Of a stretch of DNA of 64,000 nucleotides, positions 38,029 to 46,545 are shown one piece after another. Made by a program: the position numbers and the translations under genes. Each line of letters begins with the position of its first letter. Within the stretch, counting starts at the first letter, position 1. The DNA comes from Stenotrophomonas rhizophila (GTDB lineage Bacteria > Pseudomonadota > Gammaproteobacteria > Xanthomonadales > Xanthomonadaceae): assembly GCF_001704155.1 (NCBI RefSeq), contig NZ_CP016294.1, positions 105,001 through 169,000 of the forward strand. Reading direction: 5' to 3'. The notes under the pieces were generated by a model, which was not told the origin of the DNA, did no database searches, and saw only the letters and a list, made by a program, of their open reading frames with translations.

Positions 38029-38946
38029 ATGGTCCGCTTCGAGGATCTTCAGCTGTTCGTCCGCACCGCCGCTCTGGGCAGCTTCTCCAGTGCAGCGCGC
38101 GAGGCCGACCTGCTGCCCGGCCAGGTAGCCGCCGCCGTGGCCCGGCTGGAGCGGGAGCTGGACCTGCGCCTGTTCGTGCGTTCCACCCGCAGCCTGCGCC
38201 TCACCGCTGAAGGCGTGCTCTATCTACCGTATGCCCAGGACCTGCTGGACACCCTGCACGAGGGCCAGGCCCGGGTGCGCGGCGAAGATGCCGAGCTGCG
38301 CGGCGTGCTGCAGGTGGCCGCGCCCTCTGATCTCGGCCGCAATGTGCTGCTGCCCTGGCTGACCGAGTTCCGTACCGCGCACCCGAAGCTGCAGCTGCGC
38401 CTGCTGTTGTCCGACCAGGTGGCCGACGTGTTCCGCGACCCGGTGGATATCGCGTTCCGGCTGGGCCGCTTCGACACCGCCAGCTACGTGGCGCTGCCGC
38501 TGCTGCCGGGCAACCGTCGCGTGCTGTGCGCCGCACCGGCCTACCTGGAGCGGCAGGGTACGCCGGCCTCGCTGGACGCACTCAAGGACCACCACTGCCT
38601 GGTCTACCAGCTGGCCGGGCGTCCCTACGACCGCTGGAGTTTCGAACAGGACGGGCGGCGCGTGGTGGTACCGGTGCGCGGCCAGCTGGTGTGCGATGAC
38701 GCTGACGTAGTGCGGCGCTGGGCGGTGGCGGGCGAAGGCATCGTGTTCAAGTCGTGGCTGGATGTGGCCGACGATGTGCGCGCCGGGCGCCTGCAGGTGC
38801 TGATGGGGGGCGCAGGCGACAGCCTGCCGTTGAACCTGGTGTGCCCGCACCGCAAACAGTTTTCGCCCGCGATCCGCCAGTTGCATGCGTTGTGCGCCCA
38901 TCGGCTGCAGCCGATGCTGGCCGATCTGCCGGGACGTGCGCCGTAG
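38029..38946 (+). CDS. LysR-family transcriptional regulator
   Basis: A 305-residue LysR regulator. The N-terminal winged helix (FEDLQLFVRTAALGSFSSAAREADLLPGQVAAAVARLE) is followed by a periplasmic-binding-like effector domain (about 90-300). It starts at ATG 38029 (MVRFED), with GGA six bases upstream; ATG 38023 lies two codons earlier. It is divergent from the MDR reductase, the usual arrangement for a regulator and its target. The effector is unknown. Confidence 0.92.
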   Translation: MVRFEDLQLFVRTAALGSFSSAAREADLLPGQVAAAVARLERELDLRLFVRSTRSLRLTAEGVLYLPYAQDLLDTLHEGQARVRGEDAELRGVLQVAAPSDLGRNVLLPWLTEFRTAHPKLQLRLLLSDQVADVFRDPVDIAFRLGRFDTASYVALPLLPGNRRVLCAAPAYLERQGTPASLDALKDHHCLVYQLAGRPYDRWSFEQDGRRVVVPVRGQLVCDDADVVRRWAVAGEGIVFKSWLDVADDVRAGRLQVLMGGAGDSLPLNLVCPHRKQFSPAIRQLHALCAHRLQPMLADLPGRAP

Positions 38947-39006
38947 CGCTGTCGGCAGCGGGCCGGGTAGCCGACAATGGCGGCCCCCCGAAGTCGAGTC
39001 ACCGCC

Positions 39007-39633
39007 ATGCCGTGGATGGGCATCCAGGACCTGTGGACCTTTGTCATCGCCGTGCTGGTGTTCCTGGCGCTGCCCGGGCCGGGCACCTTCACCCTGCTCA
39101 CCGCCACCGGGCGCGGTGGCGTGCGCGGCGGCTATACCGCGCTGTTCGGGTTGCTGCTCGGCGACCAGATCCTGATGTGGCTGGCGGTGGCCGGCGTGGC
39201 GGCCCTGCTCAAGGCCAACCCGCTGGTGTTCCACGCGGTGCAGTACCTCGGTGCGGCCTATCTGGTGTGGGTGGGCATCGGCCTGCTGCGGCCCGCGCCG
39301 GCCAGCGGTGACACCGGCGGCATCCGGCTGCAGCCGGGCCACTACTTCCGCCAGGCGGTGCTGATCAGCCTGCTCAACCCCAAGGCGATCATCTTCTACA
39401 TGGCGTTCCTGCCGCTGTTCATCGACCCGGCGCGGCACCAGGGCGTGGTGACGTTCGCGACCATGGCCACGCTGATCTTCGTGCTCAGCCTGGCGTACTG
39501 CTCGGTGCTGATCGGGGTGGGCAACCTGTTGCGCCGTCGGATCATCCAGCACCCGCGTGTGGGGGTAGTACTGAAACGCGTCGCGGGGGTTTTCCTGATC
39601 GGGTTTGGCCTGCGCCTGGGGCTGAGTGGCTGA
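39007..39633 (+). CDS. LysE/RhtB-family amino-acid exporter
   Basis: A 208-residue protein with about six membrane segments and the LysE signature near the N-terminus (LALPGPGTFTLLTATGRGGVRGGYTALFGLLLGDQ), plus LISLLNPKAIIFYMAFLPLF. It would export amino acids or related metabolites. The start at 39007 (MPWMGIQ) is the best fit; ATG at 39016 is possible. Confidence 0.9.
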   Translation: MPWMGIQDLWTFVIAVLVFLALPGPGTFTLLTATGRGGVRGGYTALFGLLLGDQILMWLAVAGVAALLKANPLVFHAVQYLGAAYLVWVGIGLLRPAPASGDTGGIRLQPGHYFRQAVLISLLNPKAIIFYMAFLPLFIDPARHQGVVTFATMATLIFVLSLAYCSVLIGVGNLLRRRIIQHPRVGVVLKRVAGVFLIGFGLRLGLSG

Positions 39634-39798
39634 ACCCTTGTCGGGGTGGGCGTTTCGCCTGCATTGCCGGCGCGCGGCGATAGGCAACGTCATCGAAATT
39701 GCCCTCGGCGATCGATAGCGCGTAATTCTTCCCAGGCGCCGGCAGGTGTCAAATCGTTGCCATCGCGGGCATCCGACCCGTGGCGAGGCAACCGCGAG
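39634..39798. other. Intergenic region lysE - hypothetical
   Basis: About 165 bases without a supported gene. It includes a GC-rich stretch with CGGCGCGCGG and an AT-richer CGATCGATAGCGCGTAATTC. No terminator or promoter could be assigned with confidence. Confidence 0.4.
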
Positions 39799-40182
39799 AT
39801 GACCACCCCCATGTACTTCGTGCAGCACCTGGCCGGCCACGACGAGCGCCTGCTGGCATTGAGCACCGACCGCGTCGACCTGGCCCATCCGTCGGTCCAG
39901 CGGATCGTGGCGGACCTGCAGCCGCTGGACCGCATCGAGCTCCGGGGCTGCCGCTTCGATTGCGCCGCCAGCCTGTTGCTGGGGCTGCGCCGGCGCATCT
40001 GCGAAGCCGAGGCCGACGCCTGCGGCTGGCGGGTATTCGATGAACGGGGGGTTCTGCGCTGCAAGAAGCTTCCCGACGACACCTGCGTGATCTATCCACA
40101 GGGCGCCGACGATGTGGCGCGCTGGGGCCCGTTGATCGCGGCCAGCCGGGTTGTGCCAGATTCGTCAAAGCGGGCTATTTGA
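39799..40182 (+). CDS. Hypothetical protein
   Basis: A 127-residue soluble protein without signal peptide or membrane helix; no family is recognised. It has a mid-protein IELRGCRFDCAASLLLGLRRRICEAEADACGWRVFDE with four cysteines and a short, basic C-terminus. GAGG lies about ten bases before the ATG. The frame also continues upstream to 39646, but that part has low-quality coding character. Existence is likely, function unknown. Confidence 0.6.
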   Translation: MTTPMYFVQHLAGHDERLLALSTDRVDLAHPSVQRIVADLQPLDRIELRGCRFDCAASLLLGLRRRICEAEADACGWRVFDERGVLRCKKLPDDTCVIYPQGADDVARWGPLIAASRVVPDSSKRAI

Positions 40183-40282
40183 AATGATCGTCAAGGGATT
40201 CACGACGTCCGGCAGTAGTAATGCTGCGCCGCGTTCGGTCACACTCGGAAAATTGTCGATACCAGTCACTCTGTGAGGTTCC

Positions 40283-41713
40283 ATGTCATCGCTGCTACGG
40301 CGCAAGCCGCTCGATTCCGTCACCGTCCATGAAGCCGGCAGGAGCCTGGTTCGTACCCTCAGCTGGCCGCACCTGATCGCCATGGGCATCGGTGCCATCG
40401 TCGGCACCGGCATCTACACGCTGATCGGCGTGGGTGCCAATCTCGCCGGCCCCGCGGTGCTGATCTCCTTCGCCATCGCCGGTGCGGTCTGCGCCTGCGC
40501 GGCGCTGTCCTACGCCGAGTTGTCCACCATGATGCCGGCCGCCGGCAGCGCTTACACCTACAGCTACACGGCGCTGGGCGAAATCTTCGCCTGGGTGGTC
40601 GGCTGGAGCCTGATCCTGGAGTACTCACTGGTGGTGAGTACCGTGGCGGTGGGGTGGTCGGGGTATTTCGTCGGCTTCCTGGAATGGATACACGGCAACA
40701 CCGGCATCGACCTTCGGCTGCCGTTGGCGCTTTCGGCCGGCCCGCACGTGGAAGGCGGCGTGTTCAACCTGCCCGCGGTGCTCATCACCTGGGTGGTCGC
40801 CGGCGGCCTGATGCTGGGCACCAAGGAAAGCGCCACGCTCAATGCGATCCTGGTGGTGCTGAAGATCATCGCGCTGGGCGTGTTCGTCGCCGTGGCGCTG
40901 CCCGCGTTCGATTCGGCCAACCTGCACCCGTTCATGCCACACGGATTCGCCAAAACGCTGGGCCCGGATGGCGTGGAGCGTGGCGTGATGGCCGCGGCCG
41001 CCATCATCTTCTTCGCCTTCTACGGCTTCGATGCCATCTCCACCGCCGCTGAAGAAACCAAGAACCCGGGCCGTGATCTGTCGATCGGCATCATCGGCTC
41101 GATGGTCGGCTGCACCATCATCTACATGCTGGTGGCGCTGGCCGCCGTTGGCGCGATGAGCTACGCGGTGTTTGGCAGCAGCGCCGAACCGCTGGCCCTG
41201 ATCATGCGTGAACTGGGCCAGCCCAAGGCGGCGGCGGTCATCGGTGTGGTGGCGATCGTTGCGCTGCCCACCGTGCTGCTGGCCTTCCTGTTCGGCCAGA
41301 GCCGCGTGTTCTTCGTCATGGGCCGCGACGGCCTGCTGCCGCGCGGCCTGTCGGCAGTGAACAAGCGCACCGGTACCCCGGTGGCCACCACGTTGTTCAG
41401 CGCTGCCGTGGTCTCGGCCCTGGCCGGCGTGGCGCGGCTGGACGAGATTGCCGCGCTGGCCAATGCCGGCACGCTGGCCGCCTTCACTGCCGTGGGTATC
41501 TGCCTGGTGGTGATGCGCAAGCGTGCACCGGATGCCAAGCGCACCTTCCGCACGCCGATCGCCTGGTTCATCGGCCCGGCCGCCGCGCTGGGCTGCATCT
41601 ACCTGTTCATCAGCCTGCCGAGCAGCACCCAGCTGTACTTCCTGATCTGGAACGTGATCGGCCTGGCGGTGTATTTCCTCTACAGCCGCCGCAATGCGCT
41701 GATCGGCCGTTGA
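40283..41713 (+). CDS. APC-family amino-acid permease
   Basis: A 476-residue permease with about 12-13 membrane helices and the APC signature in helix 1 (IAMGIGAIVGTGIYTLIG) and helix 3 region (TMMPAAGSAYTYSYTALGE). It resembles the cationic/branched amino-acid transporter (CAT/YfnA) branch; the substrate is not determined. GAGG lies six bases before the ATG. A perfect-stem terminator follows the stop. Confidence 0.92.
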   Translation: MSSLLRRKPLDSVTVHEAGRSLVRTLSWPHLIAMGIGAIVGTGIYTLIGVGANLAGPAVLISFAIAGAVCACAALSYAELSTMMPAAGSAYTYSYTALGEIFAWVVGWSLILEYSLVVSTVAVGWSGYFVGFLEWIHGNTGIDLRLPLALSAGPHVEGGVFNLPAVLITWVVAGGLMLGTKESATLNAILVVLKIIALGVFVAVALPAFDSANLHPFMPHGFAKTLGPDGVERGVMAAAAIIFFAFYGFDAISTAAEETKNPGRDLSIGIIGSMVGCTIIYMLVALAAVGAMSYAVFGSSAEPLALIMRELGQPKAAAVIGVVAIVALPTVLLAFLFGQSRVFFVMGRDGLLPRGLSAVNKRTGTPVATTLFSAAVVSALAGVARLDEIAALANAGTLAAFTAVGICLVVMRKRAPDAKRTFRTPIAWFIGPAAALGCIYLFISLPSSTQLYFLIWNVIGLAVYFLYSRRNALIGR

Positions 41714-41721
41714 GGCCGTGA

Positions 41722-41766
41722 CGGTGGGGTGCCGGGCGTTGCCCGGCACCCCACCGGTCATTTTTT
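41722..41766 (+). terminator. Rho-independent terminator after the APC permease
   Basis: A perfect 16-bp stem (CGGTGGGGTGCCGGGC at 41722-41737 with its complement at 41741-41756) and a three-base loop, followed by GTCA and six T (41761-41766). Confidence 0.9.
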
Positions 41767-42993
41767 GTTGGCATGATCCTGCGCCTGCTGCAGCACACGC
41801 AGCAGGTTGCCGCCCCAGATCCCCGCGATCTGTTTCTCGGTGTAGCCCTTGCGCAGCAGCCAGGCGGTGATCTTCGGTAGATCGCTCACGTCCTGCAGGT
41901 CGGTAAGCCCGCCGCCGCCGTCCCAGTCCAGCCCTATGCCCACATGCTCGGGGCCGACCACGCCCAGGATGTGTTCGAAGTGGGCGAAGAAATCGTCCAG
42001 GGTTGCCCTCCGAAGCGGCAGGCGCTGGTCGATCTCGGCCAGGCCCTGCTTCAGCTGCACGCCCTGGGCCATGCTCAGGTCATCGTAGTCGGCGCCGATC
42101 TGCTTCATCAGCGCGTCTTCGGCCTGCTTGCGCGCGTCGTTCTTGCCGGTGTCGATCAGGTAGCCGCCATACGCGTTCACCTGGATCACCCCGCCGGCCT
42201 TGGCCAGCTGCTTCAGGCGCACGTCGTCCAGGTTGCGCGGGTGGTTGTAGATTGCCTTGGCCGAACTGTGCGACAGCACGAACGGCACCGGCATGCGCTG
42301 GATCAGGTCATCGAACACCGCATCGGAGGCATGCGACTGGTCGATCACGATGCCGAGCCGTACCGCTTCGTCCACCAATGCCTTGCCGGCCGGGCTCAGG
42401 CCCTTCCATTCGGCGCCTTTGGTGTCGGTGGCCGAATCGGCAAACTCGTTGTTGGCGAAGTGCACCGTGCTGAGCAGGCGCAGGCCGGCCTGGTGGTAGA
42501 AGCTGAGCAACGTGGGGTCGTCGACCAGCGGGCTGGCGTTTTCCATGCTGATGTACACCACGCGCTTGCCGGCCGCCTTGATCCGGGCGGCGTCGGCGGC
42601 GGTCAGTGCCAGCGCGAAGGTCTCCGGATGCGCAGCGAGCATCTCGCGGATTTCCATCAACCGCAGCAGGCCCGCATCGCGGTCGTGCTGGTGTGCGGCC
42701 GGGCTGCGGTCGCCCTGGTCGGTGTAGATGGCCCAGAACCCGCCATCCAGCGCGCCGTCCACCATGCGCGGCAGATCCACCTGCGACAGCGCGTTGTGGT
42801 CGTGTCGCTGCTGGATGTCGAAGCCTTCCCGGTGGAAGTTCGCCGGCGTGTCCAGATGGCTGTCGAGGGTAAGCAGTTTCTTCTGCAGGGTGGCAGCGCG
42901 CGCAAGCTCCTGCGCGCTGAACTCGATGGCGTGGGCCGACAGCGGCGCACACAGCGCCAGTGACACCAGCAGGGACAGGCTGCGCAACGTCAT
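41758..42993 (-). CDS. Membrane dipeptidase (peptidase family M19), exported
   Basis: A 411-residue zinc dipeptidase with a signal peptide (1-22, ALCAPLSAHA). Visible metal-site motifs are LDSHLDTPANF (His-x-Asp), YISMENASPLVDDP (bridging Glu), STVHFANNEFADS and VLSHSSAKAI. It likely cleaves dipeptides in the periplasm; the family prefers peptides with a D- or dehydro-residue. Its end overlaps the terminator of the converging permease. Confidence 0.92.
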   Translation of the reverse strand: MTLRSLSLLVSLALCAPLSAHAIEFSAQELARAATLQKKLLTLDSHLDTPANFHREGFDIQQRHDHNALSQVDLPRMVDGALDGGFWAIYTDQGDRSPAAHQHDRDAGLLRLMEIREMLAAHPETFALALTAADAARIKAAGKRVVYISMENASPLVDDPTLLSFYHQAGLRLLSTVHFANNEFADSATDTKGAEWKGLSPAGKALVDEAVRLGIVIDQSHASDAVFDDLIQRMPVPFVLSHSSAKAIYNHPRNLDDVRLKQLAKAGGVIQVNAYGGYLIDTGKNDARKQAEDALMKQIGADYDDLSMAQGVQLKQGLAEIDQRLPLRRATLDDFFAHFEHILGVVGPEHVGIGLDWDGGGGLTDLQDVSDLPKITAWLLRKGYTEKQIAGIWGGNLLRVLQQAQDHANKK

Positions 42994-43034
42994 GACGCCT
43001 CATTTTAGATTGGAATGCGTCAGACCATAGCAAA

Positions 43035-43102
43035 GCGTACCGACCAACGGTCGGTACCTACCCTGCCATTCCGCGGTAGGTGCCGACCGTTGGTCGGCAC
43101 GC
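43035..43102. repeat. Pair of SMAG-like palindromes in inverted orientation
   Basis: Two near-identical GTAG-headed palindromes (43035-43062 on the reverse strand, 43075-43102 on the forward strand) share the arms CCGACC/GGTCGG around an AACG or CGTT loop, with their GTAG ends facing inward over 12 bases. They fill the gap between the dipeptidase and rlmI genes. Confidence 0.85.
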
Positions 43103-43107
43103 GAAGG

Positions 43108-44280
43108 TCAATCCAGCACGCGGCAGAACACGGCCTTGAGGTAACGCGATTCCTGCACGTGGGCCATGAACGGATGATCCGGGCCGGCGCCGGCGACCTT
43201 CAGGATCTGGATGGTGCGCCCGGAGTAGAACGCCGCGCGACGCAGCATGTCCAGGAACTGGTCCTCGGCCACCAGGCCGGTGCACGAGAACGTGGCGAAC
43301 AGGCCACCGGGCTTGACCACGCCCAGCGCCAGCTTGTTCATGTCCAGGTACTTCTTCAGCGCAGTGATCACCTGGTCGCGGTCGCGGGTCATCTTCGCCG
43401 GATCCAGGATCACCACGTCGAACTGCTCGCCGCGGTTGGCCGCGTCGCGCAGCCACGGGAAGATGTCGGACTGCACGAAGCGTGGGCGCACGTTGTTCAG
43501 GCGCGCATTGCCCTTGGCGATGGCGATCACGTCTTCGTCGATGTCGATGCCCAGCACATCAGAGGCACCGCGCGCGGCCGCGTACACCGCAAAGCCACCG
43601 GTGTTGCAGCACAGGTCCAGCACCGACTTGCCTTCCACTTCCTGGCTCAGCCACTGCCGGTTTTCGCGCTGGTCGGCGAAGAAGCCGGTCTTGTGCGCAC
43701 CGGCCGGGTCGGCGCGGAACTTCACGCCGTACTCGGTGATGACCGCCGCTTCGGTGGTGGTGTTGCCGTGGAAGTCGAAGCTTTCCTGCTTCTGCACGTG
43801 TTCGTCGGCGAAGCTGTGGAAGCGGCAGCCGGGGAACTGCTCGCGCAGCGCCTCGTAGACCCACTCGCGGTGGCGGAACATGCCGGCGGCGAAGAACTCC
43901 ACCACCACCAGGTCGCCGTAGCGGTCCACCACCAGGCCGGACAGGCCGTCGCCCTCGCTGTGCACCACGCGCCAGGCATCGGAAATCGCGTCCAGCTTCA
44001 GGACATCACGGCGCAGCGACACCGCCTGGGCGATCTTCCGCGAGAACCAGCCGGCATCGACGGGGACGCGCTGGTCGGTCTCAAGGATACGCACGGCGAT
44101 GCGCGAATGACCGTTGTAGAAGCCACGCCCGATCCACTCCCCATCCACGCCGACCACGTCGACGATGGCGCCGGGTTTCGGGCGGACGGCGGGCTTTTCG
44201 ACCAGTTTCTGGAAGATCCACGGGTGGCTGGAGCGCCAGGCGTTTTTAAGGCGGACAACGGGATTGGGGACGGTATTCAT
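43108..44280 (-). CDS. rlmI: 23S rRNA (cytosine-C5) methyltransferase, RlmI family
   Basis: A 390-residue class I SAM-dependent methyltransferase with an N-terminal PUA domain (about 5-75) and a catalytic domain (VLDLCCNTGGFAVYA, QFDVVILDPAKM, FATFSCTG with the presumed catalytic cysteine). RlmI methylates C1962 of 23S rRNA. The start MNTVPNP at 44280 is chosen over an ATG eight codons upstream, which gives MGPVYNRQ. Confidence 0.9.
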   Translation of the reverse strand: MNTVPNPVVRLKNAWRSSHPWIFQKLVEKPAVRPKPGAIVDVVGVDGEWIGRGFYNGHSRIAVRILETDQRVPVDAGWFSRKIAQAVSLRRDVLKLDAISDAWRVVHSEGDGLSGLVVDRYGDLVVVEFFAAGMFRHREWVYEALREQFPGCRFHSFADEHVQKQESFDFHGNTTTEAAVITEYGVKFRADPAGAHKTGFFADQRENRQWLSQEVEGKSVLDLCCNTGGFAVYAAARGASDVLGIDIDEDVIAIAKGNARLNNVRPRFVQSDIFPWLRDAANRGEQFDVVILDPAKMTRDRDQVITALKKYLDMNKLALGVVKPGGLFATFSCTGLVAEDQFLDMLRRAAFYSGRTIQILKVAGAGPDHPFMAHVQESRYLKAVFCRVLD

Positions 44281-44361
44281 CTGCCTATTGTAGACGGGCC
44301 CCATGGCCCGGCAGGCCGCCGATTTGACGCCAACCCATTCAGCCCGCAGAATCGGCCCCAG

Positions 44362-44492
44362 AAGGGGAGTAGCTCCCAGACGTTGTCGCCGTCAATTCGA
44401 GCCCGCAGGCTCCGGTGCAACGGCAGTCCCACCCGGTGGGACTGCGAGCGAGACCTTCGCCGTATGGCGAAGCTCTGTCCCCGGATCCCCTC
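44362..44492 (+). promoter_or_regulatory. yybP-ykoY manganese riboswitch
   Basis: GGGGAGTAGC at 44364 and GAGCGAGACCTTCGC at about 44446 are the hallmark segments of the yybP-ykoY aptamer. GGGGA (44364-44368) pairs with TCCCC (44486-44490) to close helix P1, and two internal hairpins (about 44425-44445 and 44452-44473) fit the fold. It lies about 65 bases upstream of terC. The class is known to bind Mn2+ and switch on alx/mntP-type genes, so the downstream gene is probably Mn2+-induced. Confidence 0.88.
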
Positions 44493-44557
44493 CGATCCTC
44501 CGTTGCAGATCCTCGCCGTCCGGCTTGAGGCATTTCATTCATTCAACGGACAAACTC

Positions 44558-45514
44558 ATGCAGACGATCGGTAATTTGTGGTTGTGGGGCGGCTTCGGCG
44601 CGGTGGTGATCATCGCGCTGCTGGTCGATCTGGTACTGATGCGACACGGCGGCCCGCACAAGGTGACCTTCAAGGAGGCCCTGTGGTGGTCGATCGGCTG
44701 GGTGGCGCTGGCCCTGGCCTTCAACGGTGGCCTCTGGTACTACCTGAACGAGACCGCCGGCCAGGTGGTGGCCAACAAGGTCGGCCTGGAGTTCCTGACC
44801 GGTTACCTGGTCGAGAAGGCCCTGGCGGTGGACAACATCTTCGTGTTCCTGATGATCATGGGTTACTTCGCGGTGCCCGAGGAACAGCGGCAGAAGGTGT
44901 TGATCATCGGCATCCTGGGTGCGATCGTGCTGCGTACGATCATGATCTTCGCTGGCAGCGTGCTGCTTACCAAGTTCCATTGGCTGCTCTACGTGTTCGG
45001 CGCGTTCCTGCTGTTCACCGGCTGGAAGATGTGGTTCTCGGCCGGCCAGGAGCCTGACCTGGAGACCAACCCGGCCCTGCGCTGGATGCGCAAGCACCTG
45101 CGCCTGCTGCCCGATTACGCCGGCAATGCCATGAGCGTCATGCGCGACGGCAAGCGCTGGTACACCCCGCTGTTCGTGGTGCTGATCCTGATTGCCGTCA
45201 CCGACGTGATCTTCGCGGTAGACAGCATCCCGGCGATCTTCGCCATCACCACCGACCCGTTCATCGTGCTCACCTCCAACGTGTTCGCGGTGCTGGGCCT
45301 GCGCGCGATGTTCTTCCTGCTTGCCGGCATGGCCGACCGCTTCCACCTGCTGCCGTACGGCCTGGCCCTGGTGCTGGCCTTCATCGGCGCCAAGATGATG
45401 CTGATCGACATCTTCAAGATCCCCACCCCGATCTCGCTGGGCGTGGTTGCGGTGATCATCGCCGCCACCGTGGTGCTGAGCCTGAAGAACCCGCCGAAGA
45501 CCGGCGACGCGTAA
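44558..45514 (+). CDS. TerC/Alx-family membrane protein, probable Mn2+ exporter
   Basis: A 318-residue TerC-family protein with about nine membrane helices and the family core (LEFLTGYLVEKALAVDNIFVFLMIM; AVTDVIFAVDSIPAIFAIT) with paired aspartates in the membrane. The start ATG at 44558 follows a Mn2+ riboswitch, which supports a role in manganese homeostasis like E. coli Alx. An upstream extension of the frame covers the riboswitch and is rejected. Confidence 0.93.
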   Translation: MQTIGNLWLWGGFGAVVIIALLVDLVLMRHGGPHKVTFKEALWWSIGWVALALAFNGGLWYYLNETAGQVVANKVGLEFLTGYLVEKALAVDNIFVFLMIMGYFAVPEEQRQKVLIIGILGAIVLRTIMIFAGSVLLTKFHWLLYVFGAFLLFTGWKMWFSAGQEPDLETNPALRWMRKHLRLLPDYAGNAMSVMRDGKRWYTPLFVVLILIAVTDVIFAVDSIPAIFAITTDPFIVLTSNVFAVLGLRAMFFLLAGMADRFHLLPYGLALVLAFIGAKMMLIDIFKIPTPISLGVVAVIIAATVVLSLKNPPKTGDA

Positions 45515-45613
45515 CCCCTGATTGCCGCCGGCGGGATTGTCCCGTCGGCGGCACCTCTGTCTCCCGTCGCGTTGCCCTTGTGTTCAGGCTGGCGCGACGC
45601 AATCCCTTTGGGT

Positions 45614-46393
45614 ATGAACGCCAACCTGCCCCTGCCTGCCGGCGAGCCGCCGGTCTCTTCCCGCAACGACCGTGGCCGCGTGGTGCGGGCGTTCAACCTG
45701 AGCCTGGCCTTCGTGCTGGTGCTGGTGGCGGTGTTCACCGCGCAGGGTCACTTCGATTGGCGCCCCTGGGCCGTGGCCCCGCTGGAAAGCGACGGCCTGC
45801 TGGGCATCCTCGGTGCGCCGCTGCTGCATGGTTCGGTCCAGCACTTGGCCGCCAATAGCTTTGCTCTATTAATTCTTGGCACTTTGGCAGGCAGCGTCTA
45901 TCCAAAGGCGACCCTGCGGGCCTTCCCGCTGCTGTGGATCGGCTCCGGGCTGGGCGCCTGGCTGCTCGGCGATATCGGCAGCCGCCATCTGGGCGCCAGC
46001 GGCATCACCCACGGCCTGATGTTCCTGGTGTTCGTGCTGGGCCTGCTGCGTCGGGACCGCCCCGCCATTGCCGCCGGCCTGATCGCCTTCCTGTTCTACG
46101 GCAGCATGCTCATCACCATCCTCCCGCATGAGCCGGGTGTGTCCTGGCAGTCGCACATGGGTGGCGCCTTCGCCGGCATCATCAGCGCGCTGCTGTTCCG
46201 CCTGTCCGACCCGATGGCCCCGCGCAAGCGTTACAGCTGGGAAGAGGAAGACGAGGACGCGCTGGAGGCACAGCGCGACAGCGACCTCGAGCCGCCCTCC
46301 CCGCACCGCGTGCCGGTGCTGTGGCAGCCGCGCGAAGGGCAGGATTTCGTCGTGTTGCCGTTCCGCCCGCGGGATTCGGATTCCTCCCGGTAG
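45614..46393 (+). CDS. Rhomboid-family intramembrane serine protease
   Basis: A 259-residue rhomboid with about six membrane helices. Catalytic Ser129 is in LGASGITHG (GxSG) and catalytic His181 in WQSHMGGAFAG; an HGSVQHLAANSFALL segment (about 72-86) carries the conserved His/Asn. The cytoplasmic C-terminus (200-259) is charged and has a run of glutamates and aspartates. The start at 45614 (MNANLPLP) is chosen. Substrates are unknown. Confidence 0.9.
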   Translation: MNANLPLPAGEPPVSSRNDRGRVVRAFNLSLAFVLVLVAVFTAQGHFDWRPWAVAPLESDGLLGILGAPLLHGSVQHLAANSFALLILGTLAGSVYPKATLRAFPLLWIGSGLGAWLLGDIGSRHLGASGITHGLMFLVFVLGLLRRDRPAIAAGLIAFLFYGSMLITILPHEPGVSWQSHMGGAFAGIISALLFRLSDPMAPRKRYSWEEEDEDALEAQRDSDLEPPSPHRVPVLWQPREGQDFVVLPFRPRDSDSSR

Positions 46394-46531
46394 GCGTCGC
46401 AAGGAACGGTAATGCCGTTCCTAACGTCGCTTGCGACGGCCCGAAGGGTGCCCGCCAACGGCGGGCATACCGTTGGTCGATGCGCTGCGTGCCGATCATT
46501 CTCCGTACCGACCAACGGTCGGTACCTACCT
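46392..46531. repeat. Cluster of GTAG palindromes between rhomboid and GDPD genes
   Basis: A GTAG at 46391 starts a nested hairpin (GTCGCAAG..CTTGCGAC enclosing AAGGAACGG..CCGTTCCT). A short GCCCGCC/GGCGGGC hairpin follows near 46451-46467. A SMAG-like element on the reverse strand at 46504-46530 has arms CCGACC/GGTCGG, the same sequence as the pair at 43 kb. No gene is seen. Any of these could also slow transcription. Confidence 0.75.
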
Positions 46532-46545
46532 GCGCGGCGTCGTTT

